This document shows, piece after piece, positions 15,831-24,574 of a stretch of DNA of 64,000 nucleotides. The DNA is from [Clostridium] symbiosum. Its GTDB lineage: Bacteria; Bacillota; Clostridia; Lachnospirales; Lachnospiraceae. The stretch is from the NCBI GenBank assembly GCA_021769625.1, contig JAETSN010000002.1, forward strand, positions 52,894 through 116,893. Reading direction: 5' to 3'. A program made the position numbers and the translations under genes. The notes under the pieces are model-generated. The model saw only the letters and a list, made by a program, of their open reading frames with translations, was not told the origin of the DNA and ran no database searches. Position 1 is the first letter of the stretch. The number at the start of each line of letters is the position of its first letter.

Positions 15831-18586
15831 AAAAACTGGTAACGGGCATTTTAGCCCATGTGGACGCGGGCAAGACCACGCTTTCAGAAGGGCTGCTCTA
15901 TCATTGCGGTATGATCCGGAAGTTAGGGCGGGTGGATAACCGGGATGCCTTTTTAGACACGTATGAACTGGAGAAAAAGCGGGGGATCACCATATTTTCC
16001 AAGCAGGCGATCCTGCAATATGAAGACATGGTGATCACCCTGCTCGACACGCCGGGACATGTGGATTTTTCGGCGGAGATGGAGCGCACGCTGCAGGTGC
16101 TCGACTATGCCCTGCTGCTCATCAGCGGCGCGGACGGCGTGCAGGGGCATACCAAAACGCTGTGGCGGCTTCTGAAAAAATACAAGATCCCCACCTTCCT
16201 GTTTTTCAATAAGATGGATCAGCCGGGGACGGATAAGGAAGCATTGCTTGCGGAATGCAGGGAAATGCTGGGGGAAGGGATCGTTGACTTTTCCGGTCGA
16301 AATCTTTCCGGCGAAAATACCGAAGCGTTTTATGAAAATATAGCGGTCTGTGAGGAAAAACTGCTGGAGGAGTTTCTGGAGACGGGGAGCATCGCTCATG
16401 GTGAGATCGTCAGGCTGATCGCGGAGCGGAAGCTGTTCCCCTGCTTCTTCGGTTCCGCCCTGAAGATGGAAGGGGTGGAGGAACTGCTGAAGGGGCTTTG
16501 GGAATATACGGAAAAGCCTCGTTATCCGAAGGACGGGGCGTTTGCGGCGAGAGTGTATAAGATATCCAGAGACAGGCAGGGAAACCGGCTGACTTTTTTA
16601 AAGGTGACCGGCGGAAATCTAAGAGTCCGGGAAGAACTGAAAGGGCAGATGCCGGGAGATCCGGAAAGCATCTGGCAGGAGAAAGTGACACAGATACGCA
16701 GTTACTCAGGGGAGAAATATGATACCGCTGACAGCGCCGAAACAGGCGGTATCTATGCTGTGACAGGGTTGTCATATACGATGCCGGGGGATGGGCTCGG
16801 CGCAGGGAGGACGGCGGTGCAGCCTGTGCTGGAACCGGTTTTGACTTATCGGGTCTATCTGCCGGAGGGTGTGCAGGCGGCGGAAGCGCTGCCGAAACTG
16901 AAGCAGTTGGAGGAGGAAGATCCCCAGCTTCATATTGTATGGGAAGAAAAACTGCAGGAGATCCATGTGCAGCTGATGGGCCCGGTGCAGCTTCAAGTGC
17001 TGCAGAGCATGATCGCGGAGCGGTTTCAGATGAGGGTCAGCTTCGGACCGGGCAATATCGTCTATAAAGAGACCATCGCGAATACCGTGGAGGGCGTGGG
17101 GCATTTTGAACCCCTGCGGCATTATGCGGAAGTACAGCTTCTGCTGGAGCCGGGGGAGAGAGGCAGCGGCGTCCAGGCAGCGGCGGACTGCAGCGAAGAC
17201 GTTTTGGATAAAAACTGGCAGAGGCTGGTGCTGACACATCTGGAAGAGCGGGAGCATAAAGGGGTATTGACCGGATCGGTCATAACGGACATAAAGATAA
17301 CGCTGACCGGCGGGAAGGCGCATCTGAAGCATACCGAAGGCGGAGATTTCCGGCAGGCGACCTACCGGGCGGTGCGGCAGGGGCTGATGCAGGCGGAGTC
17401 CGTCCTGCTCGAGCCCTGGTATGAGTTCGTGCTGGAAGTGCCGGCGCAGGCGGCGGGACGGGCGATGACCGATATCGAGCGCATGCAGGGGAAGATCGCG
17501 GCGCCACAGATCCGGGAGGATACGGCCATTCTGCGCGGGCGTGCGCCTGTAGCCTGTCTGCAGGACTATCAGATAGAAGTAACCGCCTACACAAAAGGGC
17601 AGGGGCATTTGAGCTGTCTGCCCGGCGGCTACGCGCCCTGCCATAATGCGGACGAGGTGATAGCGCAGACGGGATACGATCCGGAGGCGGATCTGGACAA
17701 CCCTTCCGCCTCCGTGTTCTGCGCCCACGGCGCGGGCTTTTTGGTGCCCTGGTATGAAGCGCCCTCCTATATGCATGTGGAGAGCGGTGTGAAAGATGCG
17801 GCGGAAACGGCATATCGGGCGGTCAGACGGCAGGAAGAGGGAAATGCCGGGCAGGGGGCAAGAGGGCTCGGAACGGAAGAGATCGACGCCATCATAGCGG
17901 GAGCCTCCCACGCGAACAGCCGCCCGGATGCCGGGGGACGGAAATGGAACGCGAAGGGAAAAAGCAGGTCCGGGGGAAGAAGGGCGGCAGCCGCGGATGG
18001 GGGCGGCGGGGAAAGCGTATCCGCGAAAACACTGCAGTACGGCAAAGAGAACGGACAAAAGACGGGGAAGCCAAAGCAGGCGAAACAGGAGTACCTGCTG
18101 GTGGACGGCTACAATATCATTTTTGCGTGGGACGAGCTGAAGGAACTGTCGGAGGTGAGCGTCGACGGCGCGAGAGGGCGGCTTCTGGATATCCTCTGTA
18201 ACTATCAGGGGATGCGGCAGTGTGAGGTGATCGCGGTGTTTGACGCCTACCGTGTCAAAGGGCACGACACGGAGATGCTGGATTACCACAATATCCATGT
18301 GGTCTATACAAAGGAAGCGGAGACGGCGGACCAGTACATTGAGCGGTTTTCTCATGAAAACGGCAGAAAATATGACGTGACTGTGGCGACCTCCGACGGC
18401 CTGGAACAGATCATCATAAGAGGGCAGGGATGCCGGCTGCTGTCGGCGAGAGAGCTGAAAAAGGAGATCGACTATTACAGTAATAATCTGAAGGCAGACT
18501 ATCTGGAAAAACAGCCCGCCGGAAAACGGTTTATGCTCGAAGGCATGGAAGAAAAACTGCGGGAGGAGATAGGACAGGGAGAGTGA
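15827..18586 (+). CDS. TetM-like ribosome GTPase fused to a YacP/Rae1 NYN nuclease domain
   Basis: The protein has 919 residues from ATG 15827, overlapping pdaA by ATGA. The N-terminal two thirds resemble EF-G-like ribosomal protection proteins (TetM, TetO, TetW): G1 GILAHVDAGKTT, G3 DTPGHVDF, G4 FFNKMD, and domains III-V to about residue 660. A basic, Gly/Ser/Lys-rich linker follows (about 685-754). The last 150 residues, from YLLVDGYNIIFAW on, form a NYN/PIN-like domain of the YacP (Rae1) family with acidic residues in VDGYN, FDAYRVKG, ETADQYIE and VATSDG. In Bacillus, Rae1 is a ribosome-associated endoribonuclease acting in the A site. A protein combining both would be expected to bind stalled or drug-bound ribosomes and cut the mRNA. 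Genuine tetracycline resistance cannot be assumed. Confidence 0.88.
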   Translation: MKKLVTGILAHVDAGKTTLSEGLLYHCGMIRKLGRVDNRDAFLDTYELEKKRGITIFSKQAILQYEDMVITLLDTPGHVDFSAEMERTLQVLDYALLLISGADGVQGHTKTLWRLLKKYKIPTFLFFNKMDQPGTDKEALLAECREMLGEGIVDFSGRNLSGENTEAFYENIAVCEEKLLEEFLETGSIAHGEIVRLIAERKLFPCFFGSALKMEGVEELLKGLWEYTEKPRYPKDGAFAARVYKISRDRQGNRLTFLKVTGGNLRVREELKGQMPGDPESIWQEKVTQIRSYSGEKYDTADSAETGGIYAVTGLSYTMPGDGLGAGRTAVQPVLEPVLTYRVYLPEGVQAAEALPKLKQLEEEDPQLHIVWEEKLQEIHVQLMGPVQLQVLQSMIAERFQMRVSFGPGNIVYKETIANTVEGVGHFEPLRHYAEVQLLLEPGERGSGVQAAADCSEDVLDKNWQRLVLTHLEEREHKGVLTGSVITDIKITLTGGKAHLKHTEGGDFRQATYRAVRQGLMQAESVLLEPWYEFVLEVPAQAAGRAMTDIERMQGKIAAPQIREDTAILRGRAPVACLQDYQIEVTAYTKGQGHLSCLPGGYAPCHNADEVIAQTGYDPEADLDNPSASVFCAHGAGFLVPWYEAPSYMHVESGVKDAAETAYRAVRRQEEGNAGQGARGLGTEEIDAIIAGASHANSRPDAGGRKWNAKGKSRSGGRRAAAADGGGGESVSAKTLQYGKENGQKTGKPKQAKQEYLLVDGYNIIFAWDELKELSEVSVDGARGRLLDILCNYQGMRQCEVIAVFDAYRVKGHDTEMLDYHNIHVVYTKEAETADQYIERFSHENGRKYDVTVATSDGLEQIIIRGQGCRLLSARELKKEIDYYSNNLKADYLEKQPAGKRFMLEGMEEKLREEIGQGE

Positions 18587-18653
18587 AAAATGGTTCGGCT
18601 TGGGCGGCGATAAGGGAAATGGCATGCCTGACAACGTGTTCAGGCCATCTGAA

Positions 18654-18692
18654 ACAAAAAAAATGGGGAAACCTGATAAAAACAAGGTTTCC
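18654..18692 (-). terminator. Rho-independent terminator of tRNA-Leu
   Basis: On the complementary strand GGAAACCT, ten-base loop, AGGTTTCC, then CCA and eight T. Confidence 0.85.
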
Positions 18693-18706
18693 TCACTCTT
18701 AAATCC

Positions 18707-18783
18707 ACTGCGGAAGATGGGACAATTGAACAGGGTTCAAGTCCCATTCACGCATTCTTAAAATATACTGCGGAAGATGGGAC
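18707..18783. repeat. Direct repeat of the tRNA-Leu 3' end, 60 bp apart
   Basis: ACTGCGGAAGATGGGAC occurs at 18707-18723 and, within the tRNA, at 18767-18783. The 43 bases between contain another T-arm-like GGGTTCAAGTCCC. This looks like a scar of tRNA duplication or of an element that used the tRNA end. Confidence 0.7.
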
Positions 18784-18852
18784 TTGAACCCACACGGTGT
18801 AACCACCACAAGATCCTTAGTCTTGCTCGTCTGCCAGTTCCGACACTTCCGC
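18769..18852 (-). tRNA. tRNA-Leu, anticodon AAG
   Basis: The 84-base gene folds fully: a 7-bp acceptor stem GCGGAAG/CTTCCGC, D stem TCG/CGA, anticodon stem CAAGA/TCTTG with loop CTAAGGA (anticodon AAG, U33 and G37), a long class II variable arm (GGTG/CACC), T stem GTGGG/CCCAT with loop TTCAAGT, and discriminator A73, a leucine identity base. CCA is not encoded. A34 should be deaminated to inosine to read CUN codons, which is unusual in bacteria. It is monocistronic, with its own promoter and terminator. Confidence 0.95.
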
Positions 18853-18867
18853 TCAGTCACAGACATC

Positions 18868-18896
18868 ATAATATCACTATCATCTTTTTATGTCAA
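18868..18896 (-). promoter_or_regulatory. Promoter of tRNA-Leu
   Basis: On the complementary strand: TTGACA, 17-bp spacer, TATTAT, about 15 bases before the mature tRNA 5' end. Confidence 0.85.
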
Positions 18897-18987
18897 GCAA
18901 AAATTTTATTTTGGATGATTTTCAAAAGACTTCAGGTAAATAGTGTTTTTTCTGGAAAATACAGGCTGTTTCTTTGGAACTTACAGC

Positions 18988-19016
18988 TTGACTTCCCGAT
19001 GCTTTTGTTCTAGAAT
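18988..19016 (+). promoter_or_regulatory. Promoter of the chemoreceptor gene
   Basis: TTGACT, 17-bp spacer, TAGAAT. A sigma-A type rather than the flagellar sigma-D type often seen for chemoreceptors. Confidence 0.7.
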
Positions 19017-19074
19017 GGTTTTTAAGACATAAATATAAAAAATCGTAAAGTTACGAAAGTGAGGGAGTATTAAA

Positions 19075-20778
19075 ATGAATCTTAAGAACATGAGAATTCA
19101 AAAAAGACTGACCACAAGCTTCCTGATCGTGGCCATTTTGCTGAGTGCTGCGGGTATTATCGCCGCTATCGCAGCATTTATTGTGGGGCGTCAGTATTCC
19201 AGCGCGCTTGTAAGCTATGGTTTTGCGCAGGGTGATGTAGGTAAGATGATGACGGAATTCGCAAATCTGCGGAGCGATACCCGCGCGATCATCGGTTATA
19301 CGGATCCGGAAATGGTAAAAAAGGTATACGCGGATCATCAGGCAACCAAGGAAGAGTTCGAGGCAGCTATGGTGGTTGTCGAAGAGGGGCTGGTAAGTGA
19401 TGACGCAAGGAAAGCTTTCAGCCAGATGCAGGCGGCTGTAAATAAATATTTTGAGATCGAGAGCGAAGTGCAGGGAATGGCAGGCGCCGGCAATGCGGAG
19501 CAGGGCAGTGCGGCGCAGCAGATCGCGTTTAATGAGATGGGACCCGCTTACGAGGAAGCATATGCGCAGATGGAAGCGATCATGGATTCCAAGACAACGA
19601 CCGGTACAAAGCTGGGGAACGTACTCAGTATTGCGGTATATGCAGTTGTAGTAGCGATCGTTATACTTGTTATTATCGGCGTGATCATTGCACTGAGGCT
19701 TGGAAGCAGCGTGGCGGTAGGTATCGCCAGACCCCTTGATGAACTGGCGGAGCGGTTCGATAAGTTTTCGAAGGGAGATCTGGAGAGCGAGTTCCCGACT
19801 TATGACCGTCCGGATGAAGTCGGTGATATGATGAAATCCGGTAAGGAGATGAGCCGTGTACTGTGCGGTGTCATTCAGGATCTGAAACAGGCTCTGGTAG
19901 GTCTGGCGGACGGCGACTGGACAGTAACGTCTCAATATCCTGAAATGTTCATCGGTGATTTGACAGCGATCGCACAGGGAATGGATACGACCATCACTAA
20001 GATGAATGAAGCATTACATAACATTAATGAGGTTTCCGATCAGGTATCCATAGGCGCGAGCGGACTGGCGGAAGCGGCACAGTCTCTGGCGGAAGGCGCT
20101 ACAGATCAGGCTGGTGCTGTGGAAGAACTGCAGGCTACGATCGCCAATATTACCGAAGCGGTAAACCATACGGCAGAAAAGACAAAAGAATCTTACAATC
20201 AGGCTCAGGAATATTCCGAGAAAGCGGATGCGAGCCGTGGCGAGATGGAAAAACTTATGGAAGTTATGGGACGTATCAACGAGACATCCCAGCAGATCGG
20301 CAATATCATTTCCGAGATCGAAGATATCGCAAGCCAGACAAACCTGTTGTCTCTGAATGCTTCCATCGAGGCAGCAAGGGCAGGCGAAGCAGGCAAGGGC
20401 TTTGCGGTTGTAGCTGACCAGATCGGCAAGCTGGCTGACCAGAGTGGTAAGTCCGCAGTGGATACCCGCCGTCTGATCGAAGGTATCCTGCTGGAGATCG
20501 AGGATGGAAACAATGTTGCGAACCATGCGGCAGGCTCCATCGCGGAAGTAGTGGAAGGTGTAAACCAGATCGCAGGAACAGTTTCCGGACTGGCTCAGGT
20601 TTCTGCAGAGCAGGCAGAGTCCATGGGACAGGTAGAAATCGGTATCAACCAGATCTCCGAGATCGTACAGTCCAACTCTGCGGCAGCGCAGGAGCTCTCT
20701 GCAACGAGTGAAGAGATGCTCGCCCAGTCTGAGACGATGACAAATCTGCAGAGGCAGTTTAAACTGAAAGAAAGGTAA
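19075..20778 (+). CDS. Methyl-accepting chemotaxis protein
   Basis: Transmembrane chemoreceptor of 567 residues signalling to CheA/CheW. It has a first membrane segment (about 14-38), an extracellular four-helix-bundle-type sensor (about 39-185), a second segment (about 187-211), a HAMP domain (about 212-265) with a further HAMP-like stretch, and a long coiled-coil signalling domain. The highly conserved hairpin tip is intact: [20 protein letters not shown], then [20 protein letters not shown]. Methylation-type Glu/Gln/Ala helices flank it. The ligand is not deducible. No che or flagellar genes are adjacent. GAGG-type ribosome site before ATG 19075. Confidence 0.96.
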   Translation: MNLKNMRIQKRLTTSFLIVAILLSAAGIIAAIAAFIVGRQYSSALVSYGFAQGDVGKMMTEFANLRSDTRAIIGYTDPEMVKKVYADHQATKEEFEAAMVVVEEGLVSDDARKAFSQMQAAVNKYFEIESEVQGMAGAGNAEQGSAAQQIAFNEMGPAYEEAYAQMEAIMDSKTTTGTKLGNVLSIAVYAVVVAIVILVIIGVIIALRLGSSVAVGIARPLDELAERFDKFSKGDLESEFPTYDRPDEVGDMMKSGKEMSRVLCGVIQDLKQALVGLADGDWTVTSQYPEMFIGDLTAIAQGMDTTITKMNEALHNINEVSDQVSIGASGLAEAAQSLAEGATDQAGAVEELQATIANITEAVNHTAEKTKESYNQAQEYSEKADASRGEMEKLMEVMGRINETSQQIGNIISEIEDIASQTNLLSLNASIEAARAGEAGKGFAVVADQIGKLADQSGKSAVDTRRLIEGILLEIEDGNNVANHAAGSIAEVVEGVNQIAGTVSGLAQVSAEQAESMGQVEIGINQISEIVQSNSAAAQELSATSEEMLAQSETMTNLQRQFKLKER

Positions 20779-20836
20779 TTCAATATACGGAGCACAACGC
20801 TTCCGATTGCTTTTGGGCAGGAAACGGGTGAAATAA

Positions 20837-20877
20837 AAAAAGAACCATTTCGCGATTGATGCGGGATGGTTCTTTTT
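20837..20877. terminator. Bidirectional terminator between convergent genes
   Basis: AAAAAGAACCAT and ATGGTTCTTTTT form a 12-bp perfect stem around a 17-base loop, with A- and T-runs on both sides, serving the chemoreceptor gene and the convergent LUD gene. Confidence 0.85.
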
Positions 20878-20905
20878 AGTTATACTGAAGCGTAATGCCT
20901 GCTGT

Positions 20906-21541
20906 TTAGTAACCGAGATTTTCCGGTACGATAAACAGCTTGATCCTGCCGGGGTGGCTGCTGCGGCGGGTGATCACGGTATGGCTGCAAATGCTGTCTT
21001 CGGAAAAGCAATGGGCGCATCTGCCAAGTGTGTGGCAGGGTGTATTCTTATGCAGACGCTGCACGTTGGCAGGTGCGGCAATATGTTCGATCCGCTGGAT
21101 ACCCTCTTCTATGGAGCTCACAAATTTATTCATGCCAGCAATGATAAATACTTCCTTAGGTCCCTGCATCAGGCAGGCAAGGCGGTTTCCGTTGCCGTCG
21201 ATATTGATCAGTTCTCCGTTATACGTGATGGCGTTTGTGCTCATCAAAAAGACGTCCGCCATAACCGCCTTGCCGTAGAATTCCCGTTTTTCTTCCGGCG
21301 TCTTCGCCACAGCGCGGTCTAGTAGCGTATAGGACCCGTTTTTGATGGCATCCATCAGTCCGCATTCCCTGGCGGATTCCGAACCGCCCCAGGTAACGGA
21401 GCTGCCTGCGGGGATCTTTGTCAGAATATCTTCGACCATAGCTCCGGAATTTTCATAATAGAAGGCTTCGATATTTCGTTTTTTCAGATTCATGATGATG
21501 CCGGGAACGGCAGCACTGAAAGCAGCTTGTAGGTTATTCAT
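20906..21541 (-). CDS. LUD-domain (LutC-like) protein
   Basis: The LUD domain occurs in LutB/LutC proteins of lactate utilisation and in stand-alone proteins of unknown activity. The 211-residue product begins with an N-terminal helix pair, has VTWGGSESARECGLMDAI, the VFLMSTNAITYNGELINIDGNGNR stretch (shortened here), and VFIIAGMNKFV, as in stand-alone DUF162 proteins common in Clostridia. The C-terminal part has a Cys cluster (CHTLGRCAHC and SICSHTVI) that could bind a metal. Start at 21541 has AAGGAG upstream. No lutA or lutB partner is adjacent. Confidence 0.85.
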   Translation of the reverse strand: MNNLQAAFSAAVPGIIMNLKKRNIEAFYYENSGAMVEDILTKIPAGSSVTWGGSESARECGLMDAIKNGSYTLLDRAVAKTPEEKREFYGKAVMADVFLMSTNAITYNGELINIDGNGNRLACLMQGPKEVFIIAGMNKFVSSIEEGIQRIEHIAAPANVQRLHKNTPCHTLGRCAHCFSEDSICSHTVITRRSSHPGRIKLFIVPENLGY

Positions 21542-21647
21542 GATGTAGTTCTCCTTTTTGTGTTTTTGTTTTAGTATAATATGAAGTTGGCGGGATGGCA
21601 AGAGAGAGGGCTTTTTTATGATGTAGGAGGGCGGACGTCGGGAGAAA

Positions 21648-21740
21648 AATCAAATCCTCCGTCGCCGCGCTCTCGCTGGCTCTGTTTTTCAAGAGCCTGT
21701 GAAAAGCGTAGCGGAACTAGGCTCGAAACTACCTCGCTAT
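21648..21740. repeat. Intergenic repeat, family B, partial copy
   Basis: The stretch TCCTCCGTCGCC.CGCTCTCGCT, followed by GCGTAGCGG.ACTAGGCTCG and TACCTCGC, matches the left end of the large palindrome at 58076-58143. An inserted GGCTCT/AGAGCC hairpin interrupts it. Confidence 0.6.
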
Positions 21741-21841
21741 TATAAAGTGACTGAAAAATAGTCAGAATTTTCTGAAAATTCGCAATTAAAATGATAAAAA
21801 CAGAAAGAATAAAAAAACTTGAAAAAATTTTGAAAAATGTG

Positions 21842-21869
21842 TTGACAATTAAGAAGAAGGTGATATAAT
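21842..21869 (+). promoter_or_regulatory. Strong extended -10 promoter of the repeat RNA
   Basis: TTGACA, 16-bp spacer, TGATATAAT (extended -10 TGn plus TATAAT). Transcription should start near 21876. Confidence 0.8.
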
Positions 21870-21875
21870 GGAAAC

Positions 21876-22662
21876 ATAAACAGAGAGAAGAAAAAAGAAA
21901 AGGCGGTACGGTCCAATGAGAAAGTAAATCTTCACCGGAATGATACTAAGACAAAGGGGTAAAAACCAATGGACAGGTAAAACGAAAGCCTAAAATCAAA
22001 TAAGACTAAAGAGGTATAGACCAATGGGCTGAGGAGAAAATTCCGAAAGAAAATAAGAAGAAAGAGGTAAGGGCCAATGGACAGGTAAAGTTCAAAACCC
22101 GGATCAGAAATAAAATAAAACATGATAAAGGTGGTATAGACCAATGGGCCATTAAAGAAGAAATCGGAATCATAAAATCAGAATATAGCGAAAACGGTAC
22201 GAACCAATGTATATAATATGGACAGAAGGATTTGTGAAGACAAGTAGCAGGGAGATAAGCGGGGAATATCGAAATCGAGATATAAGGATAGGTGAATACG
22301 ATAAAGCCGGATGAGAGATCAGAAGGTAATTCAGAATTAATGGAGCAGCGGTGAACACCGATAAATATATAAATCATGAAATCTAAGCAAAGGAGGTACG
22401 GACCACCTAAAACATAAATTTTTACCATAAAAAGAATAAGGAACCAGAAACAAACTGAAGCGGACGAGTACATCTGAAAGGGTAACGGGAAAAAGAAAAT
22501 AAAGAAGAAGACGTTACAGTACACAGGTACAGGAACAGAGAGAATGGAAAGGATGCGGAAGGTCAAAACTTCATATAGATCATGAGAGAAAATGGAGGTT
22601 AAACCATTGGACAGCATAGTTTAAAAGAGGGTATTAGTCGAAGAAGATTAATACCCTCTTTT
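21876..22662 (+). ncRNA. Purine-rich transcript with repeated ribosome-site/mini-ORF motifs
   Basis: This region lies between a strong promoter and a strong terminator and holds no substantial plus-strand gene. The motif GGTA-N4-ACCAATGG recurs with variation at 21905, 21958, 22013, 22066, 22133 and 22196, then in altered form at 22395 (ATG lost) and 22597 (CCATTGG). The first six are 53-67 bases apart. Each has an AAGAGGT-like Shine-Dalgarno sequence at ribosome spacing from an ATG that meets a stop after two or three codons (MRK, MDR, MG, MDR, MGH), except the sixth, which opens 34 codons. GGT and ACC could pair to form a small hairpin around the ribosome site. I do not recognise it as a described RNA family. 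Confidence 0.6.
22623..22662 (+). terminator. Terminator of the repeat RNA
   Basis: AAAAGAGGGTATTA and TAATACCCTCTTTT form a perfect 14-bp stem with a 12-base loop. Confidence 0.9.
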
Positions 22663-22666
22663 CATG

Positions 22667-22706
22667 TTAGCATAAGACCTCTCGCGTAGCGTGAGGTCGT
22701 TGGTTT
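22667..22706 (+). repeat. 40-bp palindromic repeat, family C, copy 1
   Basis: TTAGCATAAGAC, then CCTC-T-CGC-GTA-GCG-T-GAGG, then TCGTTGGTTT. A second copy of equal length lies on the other strand at 28139-28178, differing at six positions, four of which preserve pairing. Confidence 0.75.
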
Positions 22707-22841
22707 GTCAAAGAGACATGAAAACTTTTTATATTTGGGGTTTATTTTCTGTAGATATTTGTAGATAAATAAGGTATAATATCGACAGATATCATGTCTA
22801 TGAAGGCAGCAACAGAACAACAGTATGAAAATGAGGATCTT

Positions 22842-24503
22842 ATGAGAAAAAACAAAGCAGGAAAAAATAGAAAATCAGAAAAAGAGTATAAAAGAAAACG
22901 CTTTTTTGCGATGGATGACGACTACGATGAAGATGATGATATAGATGACGATGACGAAGACGATATAGATGATGACGAAGATGATGATATAGATGATGAT
23001 GAAGATGATGATATAGATGACGGCGATGAAGAAGAAGATGATGATGAAGATGAAGAAGATGACTATGAGGACGATGATGACGAAGGTGAAGATGATATAG
23101 AGGATGACGATGAAAGCGGCTGGAACAGCGAAGGCGCCAGACGGGCCCGCAGGAGAGCCAGAAGGATCAGAAATCAGATACTGGCATATCTGCTGATCGT
23201 CATAGTGATAGCAGGAACTGTATGCGGATGTTTCCTGGGCGGCAGGGGGATCATCCAGAAGCTTCAGGCGAACAGGCAGGAGAAAGAGCAGGAGGAGCAG
23301 TTAGAGGCATTAGAGCCGGTGGAAGAACCGACCGTGGATATCGGCGAAACGGGAGAGGAAGAACCGAGCGGTGAACTGCAGCTTAGTCCTCTGGATCAGA
23401 TCGTGACGGCGAGGATCGCTGAGATGCCGCTGGAAGATAAGGTGGCAGCTCTGTTCATGGTGACGCCGGAACAGCTCACAGGTGTGCAGGCTGTGACGAA
23501 GGCGGGAGATACGACAAAAGAGGCGCTGGCAAAGTATAAAGTGGGCGGTCTTGTATATACGGAAAATAATATCACGGGCGCGGATCAGCTGAAGGAGCTT
23601 TTATCCAATACGGCGCTGATTGATCAGACATTATTTCTGGCAATTGAGGAGGAAGGCGGAGAAAATTCCGTGTTGGCTTCGAAACTTACTGTTACGGAAG
23701 TGCCGGATATGGCATCGGTAAGCGGTGTGGATGGCGCCCATCTGGCGGGCGATGATACGGGAGTAAATCTTGCGGAGTATGGATTTAACCTGAATCTGGC
23801 GCCGGTAGCCGATGTAAAGACATCGGAAGAGAGCATTTTGGGCAACAGGAGTTTCGGCTCTGACCCGGTACAGGTAGGCGAGATGGCGGCGGCTTATGTA
23901 ACGGGGCTGACGGAGAGGGGAATCAGTGCCTGTGTAAAGACGTTTCCGGGGCTGGGTGGTGTGACGGAATCTACGGAAAACGGGATGGCGGATACGCAGC
24001 GGAGCCAGAGTGATATGGAGTCGGCGGAATTTCCGGCTTATCAGGCGGCTATTGCAGCGGGAAGCGAGTTCGTTATGGTAGGGACAATATCTGCGCCCGG
24101 ATTGACAGGAGGAGACAATACGCCTTGTTGTCTCTCCGGTGCCGTGGTCGGGCTGCTGCGAAATCAGCTTGGATTTGATGGGATCATTATTACGGATGCA
24201 CTGAATGAGACCGCGGTCACAGATTATTATACTTCTGCGGATGCAGCCGAAAAGGCGCTGAGGGCAGGAGTGGATATGATCTATATGCCGGAGAATTTTG
24301 AGGAGGCGTATACAGGTATTCTGCAGGCTGTACAGAGCGGTTCTCTGGAGGAAAGCCGCATTGATGAGTCCCTGCAGCGGATCTATCGTGTGAAATATAA
24401 AGACAGAGTGGACAGCGCACTGGGAGAAGATGCCGGTGCGGAAGGCATGCCGGAAGGGGAGGATGCCGGTGCGGAAGGGGGAGAAGAAGTACCTGCGGAA
24501 TGA
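22842..24503 (+). CDS. Membrane GH3-like protein with acidic tail and altered active site
   Basis: The protein has 553 residues from ATG 22842 (GAGGAT upstream; a TATAAT at 22775-22780 puts the mRNA start near 22787). A basic N-terminus is followed by about 75 residues almost entirely Asp and Glu, encoded by GATGATGA-type repeats, then one membrane segment (about 113-135) and an external GH3 NagZ-like domain. The nucleophile region ITDALNE with Asp452 is present. However, KHFPGHG is KTFPGLG (366-372), and the Asp-x-His dyad that acts as acid/base in NagZ is Ser377-x-Glu379. The protein may therefore be catalytically dead or bind rather than cleave wall sugars. A short Glu/Ala/Gly-rich tail ends it. 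Confidence 0.85.
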   Translation: MRKNKAGKNRKSEKEYKRKRFFAMDDDYDEDDDIDDDDEDDIDDDEDDDIDDDEDDDIDDGDEEEDDDEDEEDDYEDDDDEGEDDIEDDDESGWNSEGARRARRRARRIRNQILAYLLIVIVIAGTVCGCFLGGRGIIQKLQANRQEKEQEEQLEALEPVEEPTVDIGETGEEEPSGELQLSPLDQIVTARIAEMPLEDKVAALFMVTPEQLTGVQAVTKAGDTTKEALAKYKVGGLVYTENNITGADQLKELLSNTALIDQTLFLAIEEEGGENSVLASKLTVTEVPDMASVSGVDGAHLAGDDTGVNLAEYGFNLNLAPVADVKTSEESILGNRSFGSDPVQVGEMAAAYVTGLTERGISACVKTFPGLGGVTESTENGMADTQRSQSDMESAEFPAYQAAIAAGSEFVMVGTISAPGLTGGDNTPCCLSGAVVGLLRNQLGFDGIIITDALNETAVTDYYTSADAAEKALRAGVDMIYMPENFEEAYTGILQAVQSGSLEESRIDESLQRIYRVKYKDRVDSALGEDAGAEGMPEGEDAGAEGGEEVPAE

Positions 24504-24533
24504 GCAGGTATTATCCGAGAATAGTTTGGGAAG

Positions 24534-24574
24534 AAAAACCGTGTCAGGAGTGTTATGATTCCGGCACGGTTTTT
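24534..24574 (+). terminator. Rho-independent terminator
   Basis: AAAAACCGTG and CACGGTTTTT form a 10-bp stem; the loop is 21 bases. Confidence 0.8.

Noticed and set aside
15827..18586. Calling the GTPase a tetracycline resistance gene
   Set aside because: Similarity to TetM-type proteins is at family level only and the protein carries an extra nuclease domain; resistance cannot be inferred from the sequence.
18590..18640. Terminator after the fusion gene (GCCTGA/TCAGGC)
   Set aside because: Short stem with no T-run on the plus strand; the adjacent strong hairpin belongs to the minus-strand tRNA.
16772..18685. A 637-codon minus-strand ORF
   Set aside because: It lies fully opposite the GTPase-nuclease fusion, which has clear motifs throughout; the minus frame is a shadow of codon bias.
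21905..22610. CRISPR array
   Set aside because: The repeated unit is only about 15 bp, varies between copies, spacing is 53 to over 190 bp, and there are no cas genes.
22006..22617. A 203-codon hydrophobic ORF on the minus strand across the repeat RNA region
   Set aside because: It is the complement of a purine-rich non-coding stretch, so Phe/Leu/Ser/Ile richness is expected by composition. It has no ribosome site and repeats follow the plus-strand motif spacing.
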